Below are positions 33,801-46,900 of a stretch of 64,000 nucleotides of DNA, in pieces; the stretch's first letter is position 1; every line of letters begins with the position of its first letter. The position numbers were made by a program, and so were the translations under genes. Source of the DNA: Guadua angustifolia (Eukaryota > Streptophyta > Magnoliopsida > Poales > Poaceae). The notes beneath the pieces are model-generated. The model saw only the letters and a program-made list of their open reading frames with translations. It ran no database searches and was not told the origin of the DNA. The stretch lies in contig CM070500.1 of the NCBI GenBank assembly GCA_036346375.1, positions 68,762,525 through 68,826,524 on the forward strand, read 5' to 3'.

Positions 33801-34294
33801 GGCTATATTTGGTAGGACTTTAGCTCCATCAGATCCGTGAAGCTGAAGCTGTGAGTACATTAAGGTCCTGTTTGGCAGAGCTCTGCTCCCAGTTTCTGCG
33901 GAGTGAATCTGTGAAGCTCTGCCAAACAGCAGTTTTCTGATAATCGCTCCCAGGGTGATTCTCGTGAAGTGATTCTCCGAAATGAACTAGAAATGGGAGC
34001 TTAAAAAATCGCTTCTCTGATTCACTCCTAACAAAGAGTCGGTTTCTCCATAGAGTTTATCCTATGGATTCGTTAGAGAATCACTTTCAGCGACAGAATC
34101 ACTTCTCTCAGAGAATCACTTCTAATAGAGAATCAGAATCAGAGGGAGCTCTACCAAACAGGCCTTAAGAGTGTTTAAATGAATCATCTTGTTTACATTT
34201 TAGATTAAAATATAAAACTTGATTTACTTTATTTTAGCCTATAAATTTCAAATCTTAAATAAAATTGAGATCTAGAGTTCTACTAAACAGATCC
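33801..34294. mobile_element. Tourist-like MITE (outer) upstream of WRKY
   Basis: Ends GGCTATATTTGGTAGGAC and TTCTACTAAACAGATCC are imperfect inverted repeats, flanked by TAA on both sides. It is split by a second MITE. Confidence 0.6.
33864..34164. mobile_element. Tourist-like MITE (inner)
   Basis: 301 bp with ends GGTCCTGTTTGGCAGAGCTC and GAGCTCTACCAAACAGGCC, flanked by TTAA on both sides (33860-33863 and 34165-34168). Confidence 0.75.
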
Positions 34295-34509
34295 TAAGTT
34301 AGGATTGATCTCAATGGCACTGCCAGGGATCCTATCTGGACGACCAATGGGAAGGCGGGAAGGAGAGCGAGTGGTGGACCAGGCTGGGTATCAGCATGAC
34401 AGGTTGGCTCTCCGGCCGGCTGCATTGGTGTAGCCGTAGCATGACGTGGGGGAAAGAGGGGTAAAATCGGTAATTGTGTGACTTCAAGTACGTGAGAGAG
34501 GGGCCATTA

Positions 34510-34617
34510 GGTCAACGAAGTCAATTTTGGTTGGGAATCAAGTGGCGCAGGACGACGACACTATGGTCGACGACTATTCTCAGCTGATGATTTTGGCGTT
34601 TTTTTACAACAGGTCAA
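34510..34617 (-). promoter_or_regulatory. W-box cluster upstream of WRKY gene
   Basis: On the minus strand TTGACC (34515-34510), TTGACT (34524-34519) and TTGACC (34617-34612). Two lie within 15 bases. They are about 1.1-1.2 kb upstream of the ATG, beyond the nested MITEs. Confidence 0.4.
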
Positions 34618-34689
34618 AAATCTCAGGCTGCAGTCACGCCGTCTGAACGTAAGAATATGAGGAGCCGGTTCAAAATCTCACCGGCTTTT

Positions 34690-36110
34690 CGCAAGATCTT
34701 ATCTTATGTAAATGAAATTTGAAATGCTGGTCGAAGTAAAAAGATCCAAAAAAATTGAATTGCTACGGTGATTTCGGTATACCTCGGTGAGATCTCGTCA
34801 TATATCGTTGAAATCTCAGGATTTTAAACCGGTTTTTGATTATTTTTTGTACCGGATTGGGTCTAATAACCCTTAATAAAATCATCTCCTATGAAAATTT
34901 GTTGAAAAATTGAATTTTTGAGATATTTTTAAAAACTGCAGAAAGACTGTCGGATTTTTATAAAATTTTATATGTTTTATAATGATGTGAAAAATTTATT
35001 GTACTATCCTAAGAAGTGTAGTTTCATACAGAAAATTTTTAAAAATAATTAAAATTCATTTATTATCTTTAAAAATAAAAACCGAATGAACATAATAGGG
35101 GCAGTAACCTTGTTAGAATTTTATAAATTTTCTCGAGTGTGATCTTGATTCAAAATTTTTATGAGAGATTATGAATTGACTCCGTACCATTATATAAAAG
35201 TTTAGAAAAATTTAAACTTTTTTTTGTTTCCTCAATCAAATTTATAGATGCATTGAACTTCATTTGTTATATTTCAAAAACCAAAAATAGAAAAAAACAT
35301 AAATGGTACAGTGCACTTGTAAGAATTTTATAAATTCACTAGAGTGTGATAATGACTAAAATTTTTATAAGATCATAAGAATTTCCTTAGAACCCTTCTG
35401 CAAAATTTTCAAAAATTTTAAAATATTTTTTATTATTAAAGTAAATCTATGTTTTGATCATCAAACTTTTAACAGGACATAGCACTGTAAGAATTTTTAG
35501 AAATTTTTAAAGCTTGATCATAATATAAAAATTTTATATAAATATTAATGATACATTAGTAACAATAAAAAAATTCAAAATTTTCTAACGTGGTTTTTAC
35601 CATTTTTCATTTGGTTGAAATTTGCCGGTGTGGCTTTTATCATGACAGTAGTACTGTCTGAATTTTTAAAAATTTATAAAGCTTGATCATCATTTGAAAA
35701 TTTTATGGGAACATTAGTAATGGATAATAACCATGAAAAAAATTAAAAATTATCTAACGTGATTTTTTTTATTTTTCATTTGGTTCAAACATGCCGGTCA
35801 TCATTTTATCAGGAAAGTAGCAATGTTTGAATTTTAAAAAATTCCTTATATTTGATAATTATCTGAAATTTTTATGGAAACACCACTGATGTGTTAGAAA
35901 CCTCCAAAAAAATTTCAAAATTGTTTGACAGTGTTTTGACCAGATTTCGTGCTGTCCAATTTTGTCGAGATCTCAGCAAAACCGGCCGAGATCTCAGTCC
36001 TACTGGCGGAAAAAAAAAATCGGAATTCAAATTCTGTTTTTACATTTCATTTGGAATTTATTTAAAATAGAGAGATCTCACCGATATTTCGTTCTTTGGT
36101 CATAGACGAT
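34690..36110. repeat. Dispersed AT-rich repeat, copy 2
   Basis: Diverged copy of 24880-26040 in the same orientation. It continues past the shared part into CGGTGAGATCTCG / CCGAGATCTCAG words. Confidence 0.65.
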
Positions 36111-36119
36111 ATTTAGAGT

Positions 36120-37600
36120 GAAATGATATTTCAATCTTTGATAAGGCAATGTGAGGGCTCTGACAAGGCAGACACAGGCCAGAATGATCTGGACCATCTG
36201 CTAAAAAAGCTCAGTGGTTTGTATATTCACGGTTGGGTCCTCCGATGGGTAGTTTTGCAGAAACAAAAAAAACATCCCGGCCCTTCTACCGTTAATTTTA
36301 CAGAAAGAACCCTATAGTTTCGTGTATTTGCGTACGGGTCCTCCAACTTTATTTTCCCGAGAAGAACCAGCGAACTAAATTTTGTACGGAGCGGCGTAGC
36401 CCGGACCAGCCAGCCTATCCACGTGTCGCTTTTTTTTGCGAAGAGACCCTCTGTAAATTTCGTAATTACGTTTAGGCCCTCCAGCCGGTTATTTTATGGA
36501 AAAAATCTGTAGTCTGTATATTCGCAGACAGGTCCCTCGGTGGGTAGTTTTGCGAAAACAAAAAAATTACATCCAGGCTCTTCTATCGGTAGTTTTGCGA
36601 AAAGAGCCCTATCGTTTCGTATATTCGCGTATGGGTCCTCCGCCTTTATTTTTTCGTTTGCGAAAAAAAACTCCGTAGTCTGTATATTCACGGTTGGGTC
36701 TTCTGGTGGGTAGTTTTGCAGAAACAAAAAAATACATCCAAGTCCTTCTACCGGTAATTTTACATCTCCCATTATGGCGTGCACGTTTTTTTATTTGTTT
36801 CGTTATTGTTCCCATTTATTCGTATATGCCGGAATGCTTTCGCTAAATGTGTTTTAGAATCTAAACATACTATCAAAATTCAACCGGCGCAACGTAGTGC
36901 GCAGATCAACCTAGTATATATATTATGCCTGGAAGGAATGGAGCTCTCCCAGCCTGCAAGGTACATTTTTTACGAAAAGGCCCTTCGAAAATTTTGAAAA
37001 CGTCATTAGGTCCTTCCACCGTTCATTTTGCAAAAAGGACCCTGGAAATTCTGAAATCACAGTCAGGTCCTTTGACATCTATTTTTCAAAAAGGCCTCGT
37101 CATTCCGAAAATTCAACCCGACGCTGGTTTTTCTGCCCCGAAAATTCCGAATTCATGAACAGGTCTTTCACCTGTTATTTTGAACCCCGCAATGTTCCGC
37201 GAATTCAACCCGCGCACTGGTTCTTTCGCCCTAAGAGATTTGGAATTGTGGTTTTTTTGTGAAAAGGCCATCCGAAAATTTCAGAATCGTGGATAGGTCC
37301 TCCCACCGTTTATTCTGCAAAAGAGACCCTGGAAATTCTGAAATCACAGACAGGTTCTTTGACGTCTATTTTCAAAAAGGCCCCCGTAATTTCAAAAATT
37401 CGACCCGGGAGATTCTGAATTCACGAACAGGTCCTTTCACCGGTTATTTTGCAAAAAAAGACCCTTTAGTTCCGCGAATTCAACACGCGCACCGGTTCTT
37501 TCGCCCTGAGAGATTTGAAATTTCGTTTAGGTACGGTTATTTTGTAAAAAAACGTCCTTATACAGATTCGACACGGACACTTTGACACGAACACCGATTC
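36120..37600. repeat. Degenerate tandem array with roughly 300-bp units
   Basis: Units at about 36960-37250 and 37258-37545 share blocks in the same order: GAAAAGGCC, AGGTCCT(T/C)CCACCGTT, GACCCTGGAAATTCTGAAATC, TTTGACGTCTATTTTCAAAA, and AACAGGTCCTTTCACC. Related shorter units (CTTCTACCGGTAATTTTAC, GGGTAGTTTTGCAGAAACAA) recur at 36218, 36530 and 36703. Open frames here are repeat artefacts. Confidence 0.75.
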
Positions 37601-37975
37601 TTTAGACCTAGACTATCCAGCCAATTTTTAGCCCGGTTATTTAAACCCGAGAGATTTCGGGTAGGTCCTTATAGAAAAAATCGTGGTTATACAAATTCGC
37701 TGATGGCTCCTAGCCAGCTAATTTAAAAAAAACACCTCTAAGAAAAACGGAAATCCGTTTTTTCTAAAGAAAAAAAACTCGGATTGAGTGTTTTCACTGG
37801 GCGCAGCATCGCGCACCTCTCTACCTAGTAGTATATACCTTTGCACCACTAGGAAGAATCCAGGCATAGTTGTTTTTTTCTACTCGCATAAATAGTGAAC
37901 TCAAAACATGAACCGGAAACAATAACTCAAACAACAAAGGGTGTATATAGACGATTTGTAACTAATTTGCCAAAT

Positions 37976-38210
37976 AGAGTACCCCTTCGGGTCACAAAAG
38001 GAAGTAGGTTTCGGATATGTATAGTCAAACATTCTAAACATTGGATGGTATCTTTTTGAATATTTAGATTTGACACATGAAAATGATTCATATAGATTAG
38101 TCTAAAAAATGATATTTAATTTTATCAAGTTTTCTGATATATTATAATAAAATTAGTGTTCAAAATTGTATTTTGGAGACCGTGTTCATGTCTAAAATGA
38201 CTTCTCTCTA
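37976..38210. mobile_element. Degenerate Stowaway-like MITE
   Basis: Left end CCCCTTCGGGTCACAAAAGG and an inverted right part TCTAAAATGACTTCTCTCTA resemble, in layout, the MITE at 31528. Confidence 0.45.
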
Positions 38211-38229
38211 CTATACAACACAATATCAT

Positions 38230-38535
38230 AAAAGGTTAAAAATTGTCATCTCGGACGGTTTAGTGAACCGTCAATAACGAAGTGTTAGTGATAAAAGGGC
38301 ATATCACAGATGGTTCTCAAACTGTTTGGGAAAATTGTAGAACCGTTTGTGATGTGTAAGTCATCTCAGACGGTTCTTATTTAGAATCGTTTGTGTTGTA
38401 TATTACATCTCAGACAATTTCAAAGTAGAACCGTTTGTGATGTTTCTTATATCACAGATGGTTATAATGTGGAACCGTCTATGATGTTTGTATCATCACA
38501 GAAGATTCTTATTTATAATCATCCGTGATGTTGTG
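38230..38535. repeat. CACTA-type subterminal repeats
   Basis: Six or more alternating ATCACAGATGGTTCT / AGAACCGTTTGTGATG units, a different family from the intron 5 element. Could be the end of the CACTA element whose protein relic lies at 43961-46330. Confidence 0.6.
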
Positions 38536-40328
38536 TTTTTTAATATTTACACTTTTTATTTACAGGCTAGTCTTAAAAAATGCTAGCTATGCTATCTGAA
38601 ATAAAACAGATTATAGAATTTATATCATAAGCATATTATTATGACATACATTTCAGAAATCAACTAAGATTACATATTACACATTACGTGCAGCGCATCC
38701 ATTTTAGAAATCAACTTAGATATATTAACCAATTGAATCCATAACTACAACTCATAAATTCACAACACAAAATTCACAAATTAACTCAAGTGGTAACTAA
38801 TAAATTCTCAACTTATCATGCTAAGTATATGATAGAATTTATAAATTTCGCATCACAGTCTACTTGACTGTTTCGAACCACTTCATGATCGACCATCCAC
38901 ATGAAGTATATTGCCCAACATGGTTCCCAAAACAAAAACCTTTTTTTTGAAAATACCAAGAGCTAACTAAGTGATGATGTTACCAAGTGCCCATGTCTGC
39001 GGGCGCAGCTAATCGATTTGATTTTCACTCTGCAGAGGTGTACAGCTTTATTCACAAAAAATGATCATCTCTTTATGCAGTGCAATCGACTCACTCCCTT
39101 TGGTGTGCCGTAGAGAGATCACAACATAACCGTTACATTACCTAAACCTAACTTTGCAACAGCTCGGCAACGTGAAACCCTTGCTATGGTAGAAGAAACA
39201 TGAATAAATAAAGTATAACAGTCTACCCCTATATTTAGATCAACAACATAGGCAGTCTAACCCTGGAATAATATTTTCTTCCCATAACAAGGCGTACACC
39301 ATTATACCGACATTCGTTTACCCACACCGAGGTGTGGAGGCCCCTTACAAGCAAATCTAGAAAAGAGTGCTTATACTATCTCTCGCCTACCAATGTGCAA
39401 AGTTAGGTTTAAGCAACTTAATAGGTTAAGGTTGTCTCATACCAGCACTTGTGGTTGTATTATTTTCTCGACTTGTAAGCAACACAATAGTTCGGTCCTT
39501 AAGGTGACTTGGGTATGAATCTCCCCCTACACTACATACAAGTTTATTCCTTGCACAACCAGCTATTAACCATACATGCCCATGTTAGAACCATAGTTTT
39601 CATTTCTAGGGTTTTAGCCAAATTACCATATTCCAACATTTTAGTCATAAACACCCTTTTAAAGTCACGAAAGATAACTACGCGGTATACTAAGCATGGA
39701 CAAGTAACCGTGTATACCCATGTGACATTATGTAATATCTACCCTTAAGCTAAGGATTATCAAGGTTCACAATCACACATTTTGTGGGGACTTTTCGTGT
39801 ATGGCTAGGTATATCTACCAGTATCCCATCATAGCTCTTTTTATAACAATTACTCGCATGCATAATAGTTTTGACAAGAGCCATGTGTAGTACTTAATTT
39901 TAAGTAGTGGGATCAAAATGTTCAAGGAGGTGCTTGCCTTGCTATTCGTTGTCTGGTAGGTAGTCGGGGTCGTCAGCGAGCTCGTCATCAACCAAATTAG
40001 AAACGTCGGGATCTACTCGCTGTCCAAATGAAAGAAATCATGTGACAAATAATAAACCAAAGTAAGGGCAAAAGAATACTGATAGAAAATCCAAATAAAA
40101 CCTGCTTATGAAGACAGATGTGGTTATTATGTCTTATGTACATGTGTTCAAGAAATCTTTATTTTAACATGTTATCATTAGTAATATTAGTAATGCCAGG
40201 ATAGTTCAAGTGTTGCATTGTTAAAGTGAGTTAGTTGCAAGGTATACTAGGCTAGAGTTACATCTCTGTTTTAGAGTAGTTAAGATTTGTAAGGGTTGTC
40301 ATGAGTTCTGCTTTAGCTTCCTCATTAT

Positions 40329-40379
40329 CATCTTTTTTTCTATGTGTGTGTGTCTATACACACACACACACACACACAC
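40329..40379. repeat. TG/CA microsatellite
   Basis: (TG)n, TCTATA, then (CA)n: a near-palindromic dinucleotide tract. Confidence 0.9.
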
Positions 40380-40657
40380 TGATGCATATGCATACCATTA
40401 TTCTTGGGTATAGTAAAAGCTTATACCCTATATGCATGACAACTTGTATATATATGAGGATCTTCCAGAGGTTATCTAACTTATCAATCTAGTCATGAGT
40501 TCCACTCTGTCACATTTTGTGCATGCGCTCATTGTGAGTTTGTGGATACATGTGCATATATCTTTGTTCTTTACTTCTTAAGACAAGATCAAGTTATAAA
40601 ACATTTTCAAGTTAAAGCAGATTCTCATATACTTCTTCATTCAACTAGCCCTATGAC

Positions 40658-41293
40658 TAGGGGTGTAAACGGAGCAGATAATTTCCGACCGATCCAAGCC
40701 CGAATTCGTTTAAAACCCTATTCGAATCCGAAAAAATGATATCCGGTTATATCCGGATTCGAATCCGCCTATCCGAAAAAAATATGGGTTAAGATATGGG
40801 AAGAGAAGTATCCGATTCGTATCCGATCCGTACCCGCATATCCGAGATATCCGAAAAATATCAGTGTAAATTAGTGAAATAGATATCCGATAACAGATTC
40901 GATAAACATAAACATTATACATCATATAAATTCATATGTTGATTGAAATTATACTTGGCTGCATATTATTCTTATATAGGGAAGACACCTATTATTGAAT
41001 TTGAAACACTTACATGTCTTGAAGGTTCTAGTAAAGTTTTGTGTATGGTTAATCGATCCTAATATGCATGACATATATGGTTTCTGCTTTCACGCATTAT
41101 TCGACTAACTATTCGTGACTGAGACTAACCGTATCCGGAACGATCTGTATTCGCTCCGTATTCGCGACCGAAGTAATCCGTATTCGTATTCGAATCCAGC
41201 ATTGTCCGTATCCGATTCTATATCCGAGAAAAAATTTGGAATAGAATACAAAATGAGTGAAATCCGTCCGTATCTGATCCGTTTGCACCCCTA
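40658..41293. mobile_element. hAT-like MITE
   Basis: 636 bp with TAGGGGTGTAAACGGA and its inverted partner TCCGTTTGCACCCCTA as ends. The 8-bp flanks CCTATGAC (40650-40657) and CCTCTGAC (41294-41301) are a 7/8 target duplication. The interior is full of CCGTATCCG / CGGATATC words. Confidence 0.88.
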
Positions 41294-43100
41294 CCTCTGA
41301 CATTCTAATACTAAATTAATTCTACTCAATTTAGAGTCTATTTGCAAAGATTATGCATTCCATAGTACTTAGCACAATGAAATACATCTTTTTTTGGAAA
41401 AAATGGTTCAAAACAAGTTGAAATTTAAATATTTTTACATATCTGTGTTTCAGGTAGCATATGAATTCCATCAAAATTTGTTCCCTTAATTTTTAAGCAT
41501 GTTTGTAGAAATTTTATATTAAGAATATTTTCTACCATTCTCTTTATATTCAAATTTACACGGAGATTATTTTTTAAATGTTTTGACATTCTAAATGCTC
41601 TTGATTTTATACAAATTTAGAATTTTGTTTCAACTCATTTGGATAAATAATGCGCAAGTTATGGCTATTTGTTTTGACTCGGTTTAGAGAAAAAGTGAAA
41701 TACGCTTTCACTGCGCAAAGATGTTTTTCAGCTTTTCTCGTGATGCTTTGGATCTAGCCACTCTAACTGACATCGGGGCCCCATTTGACTGACTGAGTAG
41801 GAGTGTGCTGAGAGATGGCTCGGTCATTGACATCTCGGGCCCAAAGTGCAGTGAAACAAAACAAGGTCACCCAGCTTTGGACTCGCCGACGACAATCCAT
41901 CGTGGAAATCAGTGAGCCACTGGCAAGGTAGGCATCAGCATCCTTCGGCACATCTAAGGGGCAGCTTGGGTCTAGCCTAAGATGGCCAGAGATGAGCTCC
42001 CACCAGAGACGTGTGGTGATGCTATGGCCGAAGCATGGATGGCCATTCAAATTGTTGCATTTTCACAATTTATGTGCAATATGAGCATCAATATGTCAAT
42101 TAGTTCCCATTTTACTAACTAGTGTGTTCTAGAATTGCTCAAAGAGATCTACCACCGTTCGCGGGATATGGAGACAAAGATGGCCTGGTGTGGTGGTGAC
42201 AGACGGTATGAGCTGAAAGAGAAGATGAATCAGTCATCTACATCTTTCTAGCAAGCTTTTAGTCCAATTGATTCGAGGAAATTCTCACCGAATTGGTAGG
42301 CTCTCGATTTCCCCTTTTTTCCTAGTTCCGTTGGCACAAGGGAAGGAGATGACTTCGATCACTTGAAGCTAAGGTGTGAGAGCTGGATTTAAAAGAGGTG
42401 AAATGATCGTTAAGTACTCAGATTACTAGAGTCCAAATGAATTTGAGATTGACAAACCGTGGAGGTCAAATTGTCTTATGGCTCCTGAGCTCAAGGTTAC
42501 TGAAAATGGCGGTTCATAGGGGAGATTGAGGTTTCAGTCATGCACGACTGGAATGGAAGAATGGGGTCAGGTGTGAGAAGTCAGGAGGCAATCATAGGCT
42601 TATATAACTAGAGGGGAAAGGAAGGCAGGCGCGAGCCTCGCGGAGCCAAGGATTCGTGGTATGGCGCGCCATTGAAGGGGGATGGTGCCATAGTGTTGCT
42701 CGCTTGCCGTGGCGATGGAAATGGGAGAAGCGACTGCCATGGCAGGCACGCGGTGAGGAGAGCAGGATGGATTGGTCAATTCTGTGTGTGAGATCATGGC
42801 GGGAATGACCGAAGCACGGCTTGGTGGTACTGGCGATGAGATGGACAATTTAAGGGGTGGTGTGGCTGATGTACTAGGCGAGCGGCAGAGCGAAGACTCA
42901 GTGGCCTAGAGGAAGAAGAAGGAGAGCAACTAACGCATGGGTCTGGGACCACCAGCCAGAGACCGAAGGTTGGCGAGCTCGGTTGATTCGTTTCAGGAAA
43001 AGGGGCCCACTCATCAGCTGAGAGGAAGGAAGTTCATCCCCCCTTGCGTTCTACATCAAGGTAAGGTCATTAATTGGGCCATAAATTATATGTCAAAAAT

Positions 43101-43960
43101 TTCTAAAAATTTTTATGTGAGACTTTTTACAAGGCTGGTCTTACTGTTAAAATTTTAGACTGAGATAAGACATACAGAATTTGTAAAAATTCTAACAATG
43201 TACGGTGCTTAAATTTGCATTCTTTGTTTTAAATTTTTATGGAGGGCAATATCTTATCAAAAATTTAAAAAAAATTACACTAGTTCCTTATGGTTATAAT
43301 GATCTCCAGTAAAAATTTAAGCTTTAGATCTTCCTCGTTTAATTTATAAAAATTATAAAATATCATTTCTAGATTTTCAATCTTTACTGCTTTTGAAATT
43401 TTAAATATTCTAAACTGATTTATTAAATCCTGATATTTTTACTGTGGATATATATGACCTATCAAAGAATAGTATAAAATTTCTAGGTTGAAATAATCTT
43501 TATATTATTTTTATTAAACTCTAACTTTGGTTGCTATTCACTATTAGCTCTCATTCAATTGCCTTTCCTTTCACCATTCAATTTGTCATAGGACATTTTA
43601 AATTTATATACACGGTCCTGGATATTTCTCAAGATTTTTCAATGATTTTTCTTATTTTATTAACATAGGGTTTTATTCCTACTCATTATTTCTTACTTCA
43701 ATTGGTATTAACAAGGATTTCTCCTTTTAAGCGTAATCAAGAAAACCAAGGAAATCAGGAAACAATCTAGGAAAATCAAGAAAAGTTCAAAAATAATAAA
43801 ATAAAAATTTTGAGTTATATTTCTTACTTTTTTATATTTTCAGGATGTGACACAAATAGAACTCTATGAAATCTACACAGGTATGTCGCTATGGTTATTC
43901 AACTTAACTTCGAGCTGCGTGTAAAGTACATATCAACAAGTATAGCAACTAGTGAAGCAC
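43101..43960. other. AT-rich spacer
   Basis: No gene or repeat recognised beyond AT-rich stretches resembling those in the dispersed repeats. Confidence 0.3.
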
Positions 43961-46330
43961 TTACCCCAGGTTGTGGGGTAAAAGTATGAAATTTGTTTCT
44001 TGTTGAGGCAGCAATGCGTTTTCCATGTGCTCTTGAATGACTTGTAAATTTTCATCTATGGTTTGCTTGGACACCATGTGTGGGTCGAGAAAACCCACCA
44101 GGTTCTTTCTCTTTTTCATGTATCTGTATATACAAAAGCATGGATCATATATATGATATTTATCAGTTTGACACGAATGTAGACCGTGATTGCACAAACT
44201 TTCAATGTTTAGCATCTGATGAGTGAGGCGTTGAGGGCATCAAGATTGTAGAGATCGAACAAGTCATTGAGGCCAACTATGAAGAAGTCCCCTAAAAACT
44301 AGTGCAAAAACTGCTCCTCCTTGAAGCTGACCGAGACACTTGATACCCGTTGTGCCACTAGCTTGTAGGCTTTCTCCATGCACCAATTTTGCAATCTAAT
44401 ACATGCTATTGTAAGCATTTTTTGGCACTTTACCGATACGAACGATTGTCTTAGCTTGATTTGCCGTGCCAACATGGCCAATGAAAAATCATTGGTTTCT
44501 ATGGTCCGCCTCGATTTGACCTTGTTGCCGCTTCACTTTCTATCATAGGTCATCTTCATGGGAGACAACTAGGCCTAAAGTGAAGTACTGGCCTACACCG
44601 TATGGGCCATGATAGCCAATTTGGTGGCTTACTTCAGTGCAGCATGTGGCTCCGGTAGTGTTGGTAGTTCCGATGCAGCAGGTAGCTTATGTTGTCTATG
44701 TAGCTTCGGTGCTGCAGGACGGTCATCGAAGAAGATGTCCCTCTTGGGTCACTGAATGAATGTGCCAATGGCATCCCCTAGTGTCACGATCTCATTGATT
44801 GGGGGCATCTCCAGCGTGACGGCCTTAAAAATTTCATGTACATCATCGACATGGACATTCGTGTAACTCAGTGCTACTGTGCAACCGTGCATAATCGCCT
44901 TTCAACCGGATGGATACACGCACCCCAAGTAGCCTGCAAGGAAATAGAGCTGTTGGCAAGCCTTACTTGGAGATTACACGGCGTGGTCATCTACACAAGA
45001 GTACACAATTAACTAACACATCCAACAAGTCTATCTATGAAACATTACATACATATATATTACCTAGATGTCATCGATAGGAAATTTGGTGTCGTCCACG
45101 TTTGTCTCAAAGGCGGACATGTAGCTTCTCCGATGGTTAGTTAGGTTGAATTGCATCTGTGCTTCTAGGGCTTGCACATTCTATACGTGCCTCTTCACAG
45201 CCATCCTTTGCTCCATCTTTTCCTCAAGGTTTCTTAGGTGATCATTGAATTGCACTTTCAGCCTTTCCTCAATCCTTTCCTCAGTGATTGCTATTAGCCA
45301 TTCCTCATGCTTGGCTTTAGTTCTCTTCCTACTCAGGTACTTGTCAAAGTCTTGTGGAAATCCTACTTTTCTAGGAAAAAAAACACCTTTGCCTCGCATG
45401 CAACCCAGGTGCTACTTGTTTCCCAAAACCGTGGAGAGTATATCTTTCTCCTTGTTTGCTTGGAAAGAGCCCTAAGAAGATTATGTATTCAAAGCTATCT
45501 ACATCAAAGATCCAAATATGTTATTTCACTTATGAAGTAATAAATGGACTAATTACAAACTATGTAGTTCGATATCTTACTAGGCGTTGGGACACTTTCT
45601 CATTTGCGAGGATTGCAAAGGACATGGCGTTTCGAAGACGTGGGACGTGACCTTGCTCTTACTATGTTTCGGGCGTGCAGGTCTACGAGGCAAATGGTGT
45701 GGAGACCTCTTTCTAGATTGCCTCATCGTTGTCCTTCCTCCATTGCGTGATCTTACCTACGTACCCAGTGGTGCCGAGTCTGTGTGAGGGTGTTTTTTGC
45801 CTAGATGGTCTTGTGCGCTTCACTTTAATGCACAAATTCTTCTATCTTCTTCATCTCAACAAATCATTTCCAGATGTTTTTAGTGATGAACCCGTACTTC
45901 TAGACTCATTTTCTTATTCACGTAATTACTGATACGGGTGTTTTTGAAGTTCTTCCACGCCTTTCCCGCCACTACCAATATATACCATCATAGTGCATGC
46001 ATGGCGTCTTCTGGAAACTCAAATGATGTGAAAATTTCTATTATCAGGCTATCGCACTCCACATCTGTCAGTGACTTCCAGGATGGATAGGTGTTGGGGA
46101 CCTTTTCCCGTACAACTATACTACATAATGTCCGGAATACTGCCGTTGCCTTAGAAGGTGCGGTAGGGGCCCTATCCTGTTGATCGACTGCCGTAATGTT
46201 ATATCAGCTCTGGGGTCTTTTACTTAGTCCTCTTGGATTGTGCCTTAGTTTTCCTATGTAAGGCTCATCGGATACATTCAGCAACGAGGAATGAGGAGAC
46301 GTCATCTTCTTTTTAACTAGATTGTGTTCG
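43961..46330 (-). pseudogene. CACTA transposon protein relic (plant transposase plus Ulp1-like protease)
   Basis: Read on the minus strand, 46330 to about 45400 contains a decayed plant-transposase block (Ptta/En/Spm type; WWYILVVAGKAWKNFKNTR near 46000-45940). Then follow VRGKGVFFPRKVGFPQDFDK-like sequence with a charged helix (45399-45181) and IVTLGDAIGTFIQ near 44800-44760. Last comes a Ulp1-type cysteine protease stretch (KRKNLVGFLDPHMV...NFILLPHNLG, 44120-43964). That stretch stops at a GGG|GTAAGTG donor, before the catalytic His expected in the next exon, which I cannot find. Many stops and frameshifts are present. This domain order is characteristic of the second product of grass CACTA elements. 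Confidence 0.7.
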
Positions 46331-46900
46331 GTCTTAAAAGATTAGTCAGGTTGGTAAATCAACAATTCATAGATGGGCATAGAAGAGGAAATAAAGTAAA
46401 TTTAAGAGTATTGTTTAGAACATGGAAATCAACAATTAAAAAGGGTTTCTTTATTCTTTAGAACAAGGAAAGAGATTAGATCGCTCAGCTCTCTTTGTAA
46501 GAAGAGTATTGTTCATAGTTGAATTTCCTTCCTTTCTTAACAACATTTTATCAGAGATCAGGTTGGAGAGTTATTATTATCAGCACTTTATTTTTGGGAT
46601 TAGAAATATTTTTGTTTGCTGGGGAGATTATAGTTCTAAAAAGATTTTTATCTTCATAATAAGGAAAGAGAAGAGGTCACTTCGCTCTCTTAGCCACATG
46701 AAAGGTCCCAATGACTATAAAGTCTAGCCTCTTTGCACAACAGTATAGATTATGGACAGAGTGCTCTCAGGTGTCAGGCTACTAAAGGTCGTTAGACCTT
46801 TAGCCTTCTTGCAACAAAGTGTAGAGCTGCTAGAGATTAATCTCTTACCTCCACTACACGTAGGGTCAAATAATCATAACTGAACTTAAATAATTAACTA
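46331..46900. other. Unassigned sequence
   Basis: AT-rich; a GATCGCTCAGCTCTCTTTG-like phrase occurs twice (46480 and 46680). Nothing else. Confidence 0.3.

Larger units (their letters stand above)
38600..43100. repeat. About 3.9-kb module, copy 1
   Basis: Contains, in order, CTCTGCAGAGGTGTACAGCT (39042), GTGCTTGCCTTGC (39931), AT-rich DNA, CTGACATCGGGGCCCCAT (41768), a GC-rich gene-like block and more AT-rich DNA. The same landmarks recur in two further places in the window. An hAT MITE interrupts it. It may be an LTR of a large degenerate retrotransposon. Confidence 0.5.

Noticed and set aside
36925..37585. ORFs of 77 and 108 residues
   Set aside because: Both are translations of the tandem array; similarity between them reflects the DNA repeat.
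42600..42848. 82-residue minus ORF in a GC-rich block
   Set aside because: Within the repeated 3.9-kb module; no domain, not open in the other copies as far as I can see.
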